From Desulfosporosinus sp. (GTDB lineage Bacteria > Bacillota > Desulfitobacteriia > Desulfitobacteriales > Desulfitobacteriaceae): a DNA stretch of 64,000 nucleotides. Position numbers and translations under genes: made by a program. Positions 16,282 through 23,982 of the stretch are shown one piece after another. The stretch spans positions 128,509 through 192,508 of the forward strand of contig DOPM01000048.1 of NCBI GenBank assembly GCA_003513495.1, read 5' to 3'. Numbering within the stretch: position 1 is the stretch's first letter; every line of letters begins with the position of its first letter. The notes below the pieces were generated by a model, which searched no databases, had not been told where the DNA came from, and worked only from the letters and a program-made list of their open reading frames with translations.

Positions 16282-17070
16282 TTAAGGAGTATTATCGATG
16301 AATCCATTACCTTTAATTTTTTTCCTATGAAGGATTCGAATTGAAGATAACAGATGCTCAAGCTCCTCTTCATTTAGTTTAGGGAGTGTTTTCAGTTGAC
16401 TATCAATGTATGTCTCTAAATCATCATCACAATCTGATCCGTTCTTTCCTTCTTCGTCAGTTTGTTTTAGATTTGAAAAGTACATCGCCATACTTCCGGT
16501 AATCGAACCAATCAAACCAATACCGACTATCATAAGAATACTTGCTATGAATCTTCCACCAGTAGTCACCGGATAAATATCACCATATCCAACCGTTGTT
16601 ACAGTCACCACTGTCCACCATATCGAGTCAAAAAAACTGTTAATCGATGGATTCGTATCTTTCTCTAATACATAAATACTTATAGCGCCCCAAGTTACGA
16701 TTAAAACTGTAAACGCAAACACAAAATTTAAGCCACTTAAGTTTAAAATACCCCGAATGGTCTTAGATATTTTTACAATTCGCAGTAAACGGACAACACG
16801 CATTAAACGCGCGATTTGAAACCATGAATCAAAAGGAATAATTGCAATTAAATCAAAGATATTTTCCCTAACGAAAGCCCATTTTTGGGGTGCTCGATAA
16901 AGCCTTACCAAATATTCAATTGAAAGATAAAAGATAATACCCGTTTCTATCCATCTGATTTGCTGATGACTAAGTACATTACTCCCTGAGTAAGTAACCG
17001 AAATTACGGTTATATACAATAATATTAAGAAAAACATTGCCATCTCATAAATAGCACTTAATCTATTCAT
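16282..17070 (-). CDS. Voltage-gated K+ channel subunit
   Basis: 262 residues, six-transmembrane tetrameric cation channel. S4-like voltage-sensor helix RLMRVVRLLRIVKISKTI (about residues 88-105) with Arg/Lys every third position, and a pore loop with the potassium selectivity filter TVTTVGYGD near residue 160. The last 60 residues are an acidic cytosolic tail with no RCK/TrkA-N domain. The gene stands alone apart from the zinc-finger peptide downstream. Ion selectivity follows from the filter; gating ligands cannot be judged. Confidence 0.9.
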   Translation of the reverse strand: MNRLSAIYEMAMFFLILLYITVISVTYSGSNVLSHQQIRWIETGIIFYLSIEYLVRLYRAPQKWAFVRENIFDLIAIIPFDSWFQIARLMRVVRLLRIVKISKTIRGILNLSGLNFVFAFTVLIVTWGAISIYVLEKDTNPSINSFFDSIWWTVVTVTTVGYGDIYPVTTGGRFIASILMIVGIGLIGSITGSMAMYFSNLKQTDEEGKNGSDCDDDLETYIDSQLKTLPKLNEEELEHLLSSIRILHRKKIKGNGFIDNTP

Positions 17071-17224
17071 TGAATCCCCTCTTTGTTAAATGTTCGATAC
17101 TTAATAAGTATTCGCCATGTCTTTGTATTTTCCTATGCATTTCACAAATCAATATTTCCCATCGTTTATACTACTTTGCTGTGCTCAGATTCTTTTACCC
17201 GCATCACGATTAGCGAAAGATTAT

Positions 17225-17290
17225 TGTGTCATACCTGAGCGATAGTGAAGGATCTAGATCCTTCAGTCGTCCCTCCTTCAGGATGACACA
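17225..17290. repeat. REP-like imperfect palindrome
   Basis: TGTGTCATACCTGAGCGA ... AAGGATCTAGATCCTTCAG ... CTTCAGGATGACACA: outer arms TGTGTCAT / ATGACACA and inner palindrome AAGGATCTAGATCCTT. This resembles the widespread TGTCATCCTGAG-type bacterial repetitive palindrome and is unrelated to the main repeat of this window. The surrounding 17071-17391 holds the channel gene's upstream region and a terminator, and no gene. Confidence 0.7.
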
Positions 17291-17344
17291 TCACCCGAGT
17301 TGCTTTCATAGCAATGACGTTAAACTCATGCTTTCTGATTAATT

Positions 17345-17374
17345 AAAAAAGCTTTCCATCTAAGATGAAAAGCT
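17345..17374 (-). terminator. Rho-independent terminator of the CGGC gene
   Basis: Minus strand AGCTTTTCATC-TTA-GATGGAAAGCT followed by a T run (TTTTTT), 17 bp after the stop codon. Confidence 0.85.
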
Positions 17375-17391
17375 CATTGCTTACTCTTTCT

Positions 17392-17721
17392 CTATCGATT
17401 ATCCACTATAATGGTCATCCTTTTCTCTGGTCCATGTGTATATCCCACAACCGTAAAATCCTTAGAAAGACGTTCAATCAAAGACGCATATTCTGGCGAC
17501 CTTGCCCTTAGACAGGAAGACAGGTGTACAGATTCTATACCAGCTTGAATCATGCTTTTAATCTTTCGATCTAAATCCCCACCAACGTGAGTGAAGGTTA
17601 GCAATTCTATCTCATCCGTATATCTGGCAAAGGAATCTTTTCGTTGCAAAAGAGCATTAAGACAGCCCTTTCCGGTACAAATCATCGCAGTTTCTTCTCT
17701 TACTAGAATTCCGATTTTCAT
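17392..17721 (-). CDS. CGGC-domain-like predicted metal-binding protein
   Basis: 109 residues, soluble. MKIGILVREETAMICTGKGC, a central Cys (HLSSCLRARSPEYASLI) and the terminal VVGYTHG recall the CGGC domain family of small anaerobe proteins with conserved Cys, Arg and His, believed to bind metal. ATG preceded by AGGTGTG. It has its own terminator and is a single-gene unit. Family call by memory of the pattern only; function unknown. Confidence 0.6.
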   Translation of the reverse strand: MKIGILVREETAMICTGKGCLNALLQRKDSFARYTDEIELLTFTHVGGDLDRKIKSMIQAGIESVHLSSCLRARSPEYASLIERLSKDFTVVGYTHGPEKRMTIIVDNR

Positions 17722-17804
17722 ATGTCACACCTCTTGAGTTCATTATACCTCTATTTCTAAGGGATAGATGTGACATGCCGCACAGTCCAAAAAAAAAATG
17801 CAGT

Positions 17805-17892
17805 GAATTGTGTGGAAATTGTGTGGGAAATTGTGTGGGGGTCAGACCCCCACACAATTTCCACACAATTTGGGTTTTGGGTCAGACCCCCA
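17805..17892 (+). repeat. Interspersed palindromic repeat, copy 6 (long expanded hairpin)
   Basis: Three GAATTGTGTGG-like units on the left, the core GGGGGTCAGACCCCC, two CACACAATTTC units on the right, then TGGGTTTTGG and a second GGTCAGACCCCC. The usual left arm (TTGTCAGAATCG) is missing. The units pair into a hairpin of about 27 bp per arm. The second GGTCAGAC supplies the stop codon of lpdA (minus-strand TGA at 17882-17884). Confidence 0.9.
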
Positions 17893-19261
17893 TGTTTCCC
17901 ACGTTTTCTGCTGCTTCCATAATTGCCTCGGCTAAGGTTGGGTGGGCGTGGATTGTTTCTGCCAATTCTTTAGACGTGATTTGTTTGCTGACTGCTAAAG
18001 TTGCTTCCGAGATTAAATCTGAGGCATGAGGACCGATAATATGAATCCCTAACACAACATCACTCTCTTGATGGGCAATGATCTTGACCAGACCTTCACT
18101 TTCACCCATGGCCAGTGCTTTCCCGTTAGCCATAAAACTAAATTTTCCTATACTTATAGGTATTTCTCTAGCCTTTGCCTCTTGTTCCGTCAGGCCTACT
18201 GAGGCTACCTCTGGATTTGTAAAAACGCAGCTAGGAACGGCACTATAATCCATCTTGACATCCTTCCCCATAATGTTCCCCGCCGCGATGATCCCCTGGG
18301 CAGAGGCAACATGAGCCAACTGATATTTATTTACAACGTCTCCAATAGCATAAATACCCTCGACGTTGGTCTTCATCCTCTCATCGACAAGGATCTCTCT
18401 TCTTTCACCCAGAGACACACCCACCTCCTCAAGGCCCAAATTATCCGTAGTCAAGATTCTTCCTATAGAGATTAGGGCCTTTTCTGCGAAAATCTTCTCC
18501 CCGTTTTCTAACCTAGCCTCTATGCCACCCTCTACTTGAACGACTTCCTGAATTCTCGCCCGGGTTTTTATCGAAATATTTTTCTTTTTGAAGTTCATTT
18601 GCAAACGCCTGGAAAGATCTTTATCTAGGAGAGGCAATATGCTGGGGGCAGCTTCAACCATGGTTATTTGAGCACCCAAGGAACCATAAATATGAGCGAA
18701 TTCACAACCAATAACACCCGCTCCAATAATAAGCAGGCTTTTAGGAACCTCTGAAAGAGTTAATCCCTCTTCACTGGTAATCACTGTCTTGCCATTATAA
18801 CCTAAGGCTTTAATCAAGGCCGGACTTGACCCTGTGGCAACAATTATATTTTTACAGCTAAATTCTTTAGATGCACTGTTAGTCGTTGTCGTCTTCACTT
18901 CCACAAGATTTGGTGCTTTTATTCTTGCGGTACCTTCAATAAGATCAATCTTATGCTTTTGAAAAAGAAAATGAATCCCGCTCACCAATTTTTCAACGGT
19001 TTCTGCTTTCCGGGCCTGCGCCCTCTCAAAGTTTATGGTTGGTTTTCCTACTTCAATGCCAAAATCTCCTGAATCTAAGACCGCTGTAAGTTTATCTATG
19101 GTCGCAATTAAAGCCTTGGTAGGAATACAACCTCTATTCAAGCAGGTTCCTCCTAAGCGGTCTTTTTCAACGACTGCGACCTTTCCACCTAATTGAGCTA
19201 GTCTGATGGCTGCCACATATCCCCCGGGTCCTCCCCCAATCACCATTGCATCGTATATCAT
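17882..19261 (-). CDS. lpdA: Dihydrolipoamide dehydrogenase
   Basis: 459 residues; oxidises protein-bound dihydrolipoyl groups with NAD+. FAD site MVIGGGPGGYVAAIRLAQLG, redox disulfide GGTCLNRGCIPTKAL, NAD site LLIIGAGVIGCEFAHIYGSL, and the C-terminal catalytic His-Glu in ETIHAHPTLAEAIMEA. ATG at 19261 has AGGAGG 6 nt upstream. The last codons GNMGV-stop come from the GGGGGTCTGA of repeat copy 6. It is third in a leftward unit gcvH, Grx-fusion, lpdA with no E1/E2 or GcvP/T genes beside it, so its substrate is probably the neighbouring lipoyl carrier. Confidence 0.93.
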   Translation of the reverse strand: MIYDAMVIGGGPGGYVAAIRLAQLGGKVAVVEKDRLGGTCLNRGCIPTKALIATIDKLTAVLDSGDFGIEVGKPTINFERAQARKAETVEKLVSGIHFLFQKHKIDLIEGTARIKAPNLVEVKTTTTNSASKEFSCKNIIVATGSSPALIKALGYNGKTVITSEEGLTLSEVPKSLLIIGAGVIGCEFAHIYGSLGAQITMVEAAPSILPLLDKDLSRRLQMNFKKKNISIKTRARIQEVVQVEGGIEARLENGEKIFAEKALISIGRILTTDNLGLEEVGVSLGERREILVDERMKTNVEGIYAIGDVVNKYQLAHVASAQGIIAAGNIMGKDVKMDYSAVPSCVFTNPEVASVGLTEQEAKAREIPISIGKFSFMANGKALAMGESEGLVKIIAHQESDVVLGIHIIGPHASDLISEATLAVSKQITSKELAETIHAHPTLAEAIMEAAENVGNMGV

Positions 19262-19348
19262 GAAATACCTCCTGCCTTACTCGCTAGTTAACAAATGGGA
19301 GGCTATAAGGCCCCCCTTTCTAGTTCACTATCTTTACTTTCTGCTACG

Positions 19349-20203
19349 TTACTTTTCAATTTCAGTCATGACCTGGTAAGCCCTGGCCATGGAGCGATAC
19401 TTGAGCAATGCGTTAGCCTCCATTGGCTGGACTGCTTTAAACCGTTCATCCTTTGATTCACTAGGCTTAAACAGCTTAATTAAGTAAGAATTCTTTTTAC
19501 TACCGGTTGCTTCTTCAATAAATTTTGCAGCGGAAGCTACTTCTTCGGGCTTAAGATAGCGAATCTCTATTTCATCCCCTAGCTGCTCCGCTATAGGGAC
19601 AACGGTCGTTTGATATTTATATTCAGGAAAACTAGCTGCCAAGGTCATGCTTTTTGAAACATCTTCAGTATTAATCTCGCTACCGAGAACTGCTCCATAA
19701 AGTTCCCTAGGGCCTAATACATTCATAATGACCCTATCAGCCAGCGCCTCTGCCTGGATTTGCTCTAGAATTGAGCTATTTTTGCCCTTGGTCTCGATTT
19801 GCAGTTTCAGGTTATTCTTTTTAAGATAACGCAAAACTGCAAGAAACTCCTCACTATAGAATGGATCCCCGCCGGAAACGTGAATTCCATCCACCCATTC
19901 TTTGTGCAAGGTGCCGACACTAAAAAAACCGTCAAGCTTTTTTCCAGCCAAGAGATAAGCCACTGACGAGGCAATTCCCTGCCGAATTTCTTGACCGTCA
20001 TAGATGATCGGAAACTCTACCCCCTCTGGACCGCGGAAAACCGCTTTACGGTTGGCTTTATAAAATTGCTGAAATTCGTCTTTACCCTCAGCCTTCATAT
20101 CGTATTCTGTGAAAGCAATACCCCGTTCATCCATCAACTTTTTAACAATTTTACACCTGGTACATCCTGTTGCTGAATAAATGATTTGGCCCAATCGTTT
20201 CAT
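19349..20203 (-). CDS. Glutaredoxin fused to radical-SAM-like (NrdG/PflA-type) C-terminal half
   Basis: 284 residues. Residues about 5-85 are glutaredoxin-like: IIYSATGCTRCKIVKKLMDE with CxxC (CTRC), and FPIIYDGQEIRQG. Residues about 108-284 resemble the second half of radical-SAM activating enzymes: GIHVSGGDPFYSEEFLAVL, KLQIETKGKNSSIL and TTVVPI. The CxxxCxxC cluster motif expected in radical-SAM enzymes is absent, so it may have lost or replaced that activity. It lies between the lipoyl carrier and lipoamide dehydrogenase genes, suggesting a redox role with the lipoyl group. Its ribosome site AAAGGGG is close to the ATG. Function unknown. Confidence 0.7.
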   Translation of the reverse strand: MKRLGQIIYSATGCTRCKIVKKLMDERGIAFTEYDMKAEGKDEFQQFYKANRKAVFRGPEGVEFPIIYDGQEIRQGIASSVAYLLAGKKLDGFFSVGTLHKEWVDGIHVSGGDPFYSEEFLAVLRYLKKNNLKLQIETKGKNSSILEQIQAEALADRVIMNVLGPRELYGAVLGSEINTEDVSKSMTLAASFPEYKYQTTVVPIAEQLGDEIEIRYLKPEEVASAAKFIEEATGSKKNSYLIKLFKPSESKDERFKAVQPMEANALLKYRSMARAYQVMTEIEK

Positions 20204-20317
20204 CCCCTTTTTATGATGTACTGTTTTAGATCATAGCAGATAACTTCACGAAGTTAATAATCAAATGTTCGTTTACGACTAAAATTATCATTGACACTTA
20301 GGATAATTTACTAAAAC

Positions 20318-20713
20318 CTAGGATTCCTTGATCATCTTGAGATAGTCACTATTGCTTAACAGTTCGTTGATCTGATTGAGGTCCGTAGGCCTTACAAGAA
20401 TCATCCACCCTTCACCATAGGGATCTTGATTCACTCCTTCAGGAGAATCCTCTAACTCATTGTTGACACCGATAACCTCACCGCTAATTGGCATAAATAA
20501 GGAGGAAATCGATTTGGCCGATTCAGCCTGGCCAAAGACCTCCCCTTGGCTAAAGGAAGCACCGACCTCTGGCAACTCAACAAAAATAATATCTCCTAAG
20601 TTATCCTGAGCAAAATCCGAAATACCTACTTTTACACTATCCTCAACCATCTTAACCCAAGTATGTTCTTTATAATAATACACATCTGATGGTAATGAAA
20701 ATTTGTCCTGCAT
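20318..20713 (-). CDS. gcvH: GcvH-like lipoyl carrier protein
   Basis: 131 residues, usual H-protein length. Beta-barrel lipoyl domain: HTWVKMVEDSVKVGISDFAQ, DNLGDIIFVELPEVG and the lipoyl-lysine hairpin GQAESAKSISSLFMPISGEV, where the Lys in ESAKS is the modification site (canonical ESVKA). The C-terminus reads DPYGEGWMILVRPTDL. AAAGGATGG precedes the ATG. There are no glycine decarboxylase or aminomethyltransferase genes in the window. It could be a glycine-cleavage H protein or a dedicated carrier like the LbpA proteins of sulfur metabolism. Divergent from the second arylsulfotransferase. Confidence 0.87.
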   Translation of the reverse strand: MQDKFSLPSDVYYYKEHTWVKMVEDSVKVGISDFAQDNLGDIIFVELPEVGASFSQGEVFGQAESAKSISSLFMPISGEVIGVNNELEDSPEGVNQDPYGEGWMILVRPTDLNQINELLSNSDYLKMIKES

Positions 20714-20824
20714 CGAACCATCCTTTCATTTTTAAGCTCTTATTCTTGTCAAATAACAATTAGATCCTAAAAGCGCCTTGGTTTTGCTCATACTAACAAA
20801 CAATAAAATCTACGTCAGTAGTTA

Positions 20825-20918
20825 GAATTACAAAATTCCATAGATTAGAACGTTATATGCGCTTTTTTTCACTTTGTAGTTGTAAATACAGAAAAACTAA
20901 TAGTTGCTATTATATAAT
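20825..20918 (+). promoter_or_regulatory. Regulatory region between gcvH and the second arylsulfotransferase
   Basis: GAATT-ACAA-AATTC (20825-20838) is a perfect 5-4-5 palindrome of the geometry bound by Crp/Fnr proteins. TAATAG-TTG-CTATTA (20898-20912) overlaps a TATAAT -10-like hexamer (20913-20918) and contains half-sites also found in the palindrome at the first assT promoter. No good -35 is visible, which fits an activated promoter. The Crp/Fnr gene at 23983 is the obvious candidate regulator. Confidence 0.5.
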
Positions 20919-20971
20919 CCAATACAAAGAGGCTTGCAAAAATACTTAATAAATACAAGGAGGTATTTCAA

Positions 20972-22417
20972 ATGACTTATCCAAGCGTTTATCCAACAGG
21001 TGCTACCGTTTATAACCCAGAAAAATGTTGGAGCGGTTACACAATTTTTCAAGCTCGAGAATTGGGTGCTTTACTAGTTGACATGAATGGCACAGAGCTT
21101 AAACTCTGGAAGGGATTACATGGTTTTCCCAATAAAATATTCCCTGGTGGTTATGTATTAGGCCATACTGGCTTAAGAAACAATGCGTTTGGGATGCAGG
21201 ACCAATTTGACCTTGTACAAGTAGACTGGGATGGAAACATTGTCTGGAAGTTCGATCAGTATGAATTTATCGAGGACCCAGGCGAAGAGCCTCGCTGGAT
21301 GGCTAGACAACACCATGATTATCAACGTGAAGGTAACCCCGTCGGCTATTATGCTCCTGGCATGGAGCCCAAGGTAGACAGCGGAAATACCTTAATACTC
21401 TGCCATAAAAATTTAAAGAACGAGAAAGTTTCAGATAAGGTGCTCCTAGACGATACCATTATCGAAGTTGACTGGGAGGGAAATGTTATCTGGGAATGGA
21501 CTTGTAGTGACCATTTTGATGAGTATGGATTTGATGAGGCAGCTAAAAACATTTTAGCTAGAAATCCCAATATGCGGGCTGCTGGTGGTGGTATGGGAGA
21601 CTGGATGCATATTAACTCCATGTCCGTCCTTGGACCTAACAAGTGGTATGATGCAGGTGATGAACGCTTCCATCCGGACAACATTATTTGGGATGGCAGA
21701 GAAACGAATATCAATGCCATCATCTCTAAGAAAACAGGTAAAGTCGTATGGAAGCTTGGACCCAACTACGACACCAGTGAAGAACTGAAAAAGATGGGTT
21801 GGATTATTGGTCAGCATCACACTCATATGATTCCTAAGGGACTACCCGGAGAAGGTAATATCCTGATTTTTGATAATGGTGGTTGGGCCGGTTACGGTAT
21901 TCCTAACCCAAGTGCACCAACGGGAGCTAAAAATGCTCTAAGAGATTATTCCCGTGTCCTGGAAATTGATCCGGTCAGCTTAAACGTCGTTTGGCAGTAT
22001 ACACCTAAGGAAGCTGGCCTTGTACAACCTGCAGATTCTAATCGTTTCTATAGTCCCTTTATCAGCGGTGCCCAGAGATTACCCAATGGCAATACCCTTA
22101 TCACTGAGGGTTCTGGCGGACGCATTATAGAAGTAACTTCCGACTATGAAATCGTTTGGGAATATGTCTCTCCACACTGGGGTAAACACATGAAAATGAA
22201 TATGGTCTATCGGGCCTATCGAGTTCCATATGAGTGGATTCCTCAGCTCGAGAAACCCCTTGAAACTCCAATCGTACCACTCAATGTAAAAACCTTCCGC
22301 GTGCCTGGTGCAGCTGCTGCTGGCACTAAAGACGTTACAAATGTTCCTGGAGTTCAACCCTATCAAGGCAGTGCAGCTTTATGTATTGCAGATGATTCAG
22401 AACCAGAAGCAAAGTAA
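20972..22417 (+). CDS. Arylsulfotransferase-family propeller protein, second copy
   Basis: 481 residues without the N-terminal beta domain of the first copy and without signal peptide. Propeller repeats carry family-like patches: DQFDLVQVDWDGNIVWKFDQ, MARQHHDYQREGNPVGYY, WMHINSMSVLGPNKWYD, TNINAIISKKTGKVVWKLGP and GQHHTHMIPKGLPGEGNILI with FDNGGW. The conserved histidines in these patches suit a sulfo-histidine mechanism. The Arg of the SGRHQ motif is replaced (ETNIN), so donor chemistry may differ. AAGGAGG is placed 8 nt before the ATG. Followed by a DASS carrier and a Crp/Fnr regulator. Cytoplasmic; substrate unknown. Confidence 0.78.
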   Translation: MTYPSVYPTGATVYNPEKCWSGYTIFQARELGALLVDMNGTELKLWKGLHGFPNKIFPGGYVLGHTGLRNNAFGMQDQFDLVQVDWDGNIVWKFDQYEFIEDPGEEPRWMARQHHDYQREGNPVGYYAPGMEPKVDSGNTLILCHKNLKNEKVSDKVLLDDTIIEVDWEGNVIWEWTCSDHFDEYGFDEAAKNILARNPNMRAAGGGMGDWMHINSMSVLGPNKWYDAGDERFHPDNIIWDGRETNINAIISKKTGKVVWKLGPNYDTSEELKKMGWIIGQHHTHMIPKGLPGEGNILIFDNGGWAGYGIPNPSAPTGAKNALRDYSRVLEIDPVSLNVVWQYTPKEAGLVQPADSNRFYSPFISGAQRLPNGNTLITEGSGGRIIEVTSDYEIVWEYVSPHWGKHMKMNMVYRAYRVPYEWIPQLEKPLETPIVPLNVKTFRVPGAAAAGTKDVTNVPGVQPYQGSAALCIADDSEPEAK

Positions 22418-22430
22418 GCGCAACTAGATA

Positions 22431-22459
22431 GATGGCAGGGGTAGAAGGCCCCTGCCATC
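22431..22459 (+). terminator. Intercistronic hairpin between arylsulfotransferase 2 and DASS 2
   Basis: Perfect 11-bp stem GATGGCAGGGG / CCCCTGCCATC with a 7-nt loop, directly after the arylsulfotransferase stop. No T-run, so attenuator or mRNA stabiliser is more likely than a full stop of transcription. Confidence 0.55.
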
Positions 22460-22491
22460 AAAGAATAACAAAAAATTGGGGAGGGTTACTT

Positions 22492-23862
22492 ATGAATCTG
22501 CTCAAATGGATTATTTCCATTTTAGTACCAGTCATAATATTCATGGTGCCAGGATCCGAAACCTTTACACCAGCTGTTAAAGGGTTTCTAGCTCTAACCT
22601 TTTGGGGTGTTTTTTGTATGGCTACAGAAATAATTCCCAGCACCTTAGCCGCATTGATGCTTCCTGTATTTTATATATTGTTCAAAGTTGCCACGCCGGC
22701 ACAGGCCTTTGCCCCTTGGACATCGACGGTTATTTGGATCGCAGTTGGTGGTATTATCATTGCTAATATTTTAATGACCTCTGGTCTAGCTAAACGAATC
22801 GCTTATTTCACCATCCTTAAATCCGGAGGCAGCTTCGCCGGAATACTAATTGGCTTAGCCATAGCCGGAATCGTCATTAATCCCTTTGTCCCTTCTGTCA
22901 TGGGCAAACTAGCGATTATGGTTCCCATCGCCATTGGGGTGTGCCAAGCTTTAAGCTTAGAAGCCAAATCCAAAGGTGCCTCCGCCGTAATGCTGGCAGC
23001 TTTTATCGGGATTGCCAGCGGTCGGTTAGGTTTTTATACAGGTGACGGCGGTATCCCAATGATGATGAAGATTGTCGAAGGAATTACTAAGAACTCTGTT
23101 TCCTGGACTGAATATGCTTATCATAACCTTCTATTAAGTGTGCTTTTCACTGCCATCAGTATAGGTATTATAATAGTTGCTTTGAAACCCGAGAAGCCAA
23201 TGGAGAAAAAAGATGTCATTGTTGAAAAATATAAAGAGCTAGGTGCCATGACCTCGAGTGAGAAAAAAGTAGCTGTACTATTAGGAATTACCATTCTCGG
23301 ACTTGTTACAGATTCAATCCATAAAATTGATCCTGCTTGGATTTTTATGATTATTGCTTTAATTACCTTCCTTCCAGGAATAAACTTAATGAATGATGAA
23401 CGCCTTGGAAAATTAAACTACAAAATATTGTTCTTTATTTCTGGGTGTATGGCCATTGGGACGGTTGCCGGTGCCTCTGGGGCGGGGAAATGGATGGCCA
23501 ATCTCCTCTTTCCACTTTTATCTGGAGCCTCTCCCTTACAAACATCCTTAACAGTTTGGTTCTTTGGTGTCTTCTTAAACTTCTGCTTAACCCCATTAGC
23601 TGCAATGGCCAGCTTTACCGGTCCACTTACAGAAATAAGTATCCAAGCGGGAATCAATCCCCTGCCGATCATCTATTCCTTCCTACAAGGATTAGACCAG
23701 TATCTACTGCCCTATGAATTTGCAGGACTTTTGTTCGTTTATTCTTATGGATATATCTCCATGAAGAGCTTAGTTAAGGTCATCGGACCTAGAATGATCT
23801 TAAGCGGACTATTTATCGCTGCAATAGCTTATCCTTACTGGAAGATCATTGGATTATTCTAA
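22492..23862 (+). CDS. DASS-family anion carrier, second copy
   Basis: 456 residues with about 12 membrane segments. SLC13/CitT-like stretches: ATEIIPSTLAALMLPVFYIL, TSTVIWIAVGGIIIANILM, FVPSVMGKLAIMVPIAIGVC and FLNFCLTPLAAMASFTGPLT. Start at ATG 22492 (MNLLKWIISILVPVI) behind GGGGAGGG; the longer frame from 22432 covers the intergenic hairpin and is not credible. The pairing of an arylsulfotransferase with a DASS carrier occurs twice in the window in different gene orders, so the two functions are probably linked. Confidence 0.83.
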   Translation: MNLLKWIISILVPVIIFMVPGSETFTPAVKGFLALTFWGVFCMATEIIPSTLAALMLPVFYILFKVATPAQAFAPWTSTVIWIAVGGIIIANILMTSGLAKRIAYFTILKSGGSFAGILIGLAIAGIVINPFVPSVMGKLAIMVPIAIGVCQALSLEAKSKGASAVMLAAFIGIASGRLGFYTGDGGIPMMMKIVEGITKNSVSWTEYAYHNLLLSVLFTAISIGIIIVALKPEKPMEKKDVIVEKYKELGAMTSSEKKVAVLLGITILGLVTDSIHKIDPAWIFMIIALITFLPGINLMNDERLGKLNYKILFFISGCMAIGTVAGASGAGKWMANLLFPLLSGASPLQTSLTVWFFGVFLNFCLTPLAAMASFTGPLTEISIQAGINPLPIIYSFLQGLDQYLLPYEFAGLLFVYSYGYISMKSLVKVIGPRMILSGLFIAAIAYPYWKIIGLF

Positions 23863-23874
23863 GTCCTAGAGCCT

Positions 23875-23895
23875 ATTATAAATTTATGTTATAAT
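23875..23895 (+). promoter_or_regulatory. Palindrome with -10 upstream of the Crp/Fnr gene
   Basis: ATTATAA-N7-TTATAAT (23875-23881 and 23889-23895), a perfect inverted repeat whose right arm includes a TATAAT -10-like hexamer. Plausible autoregulatory site; no clear -35. Confidence 0.4.
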
Positions 23896-23920
23896 GCACA
23901 ATAGTTTATTAAGAAATCAA

Positions 23921-23968
23921 TCGAGCGATAAAGGATACCCTACGGGTTCCTTTATTGCCCGATTTTTT
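23921..23968 (+). terminator. Terminator or attenuator between DASS 2 and the Crp/Fnr gene
   Basis: Long stem TCGAGCGATAAAGGATACCC / GGGTTCCTTTATTGCCCGA with a few mismatches, followed by TTTTTT. It ends only 15 bp before the Crp/Fnr start codon and so lies between any promoter at the 23875-23895 palindrome and the gene. It terminates the DASS transcript or attenuates the regulator gene. Confidence 0.85.
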
Positions 23969-23982
23969 CGCATAGGGGGACA

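Noticed and set aside
17657..17866. 69-codon frame with GLTPTQFPTQF across repeat copy 6
   Set aside because: It is the repeat read in frame 3 running into the CGGC gene out of frame; no independent support.
17805..17892. Interspersed repeats as ordinary rho-independent terminators
   Set aside because: Although often at gene 3' ends and able to form hairpins, they lack T-runs, carry a conserved asymmetric arm, and also occur in divergent promoter regions; separate terminators exist beside several copies.
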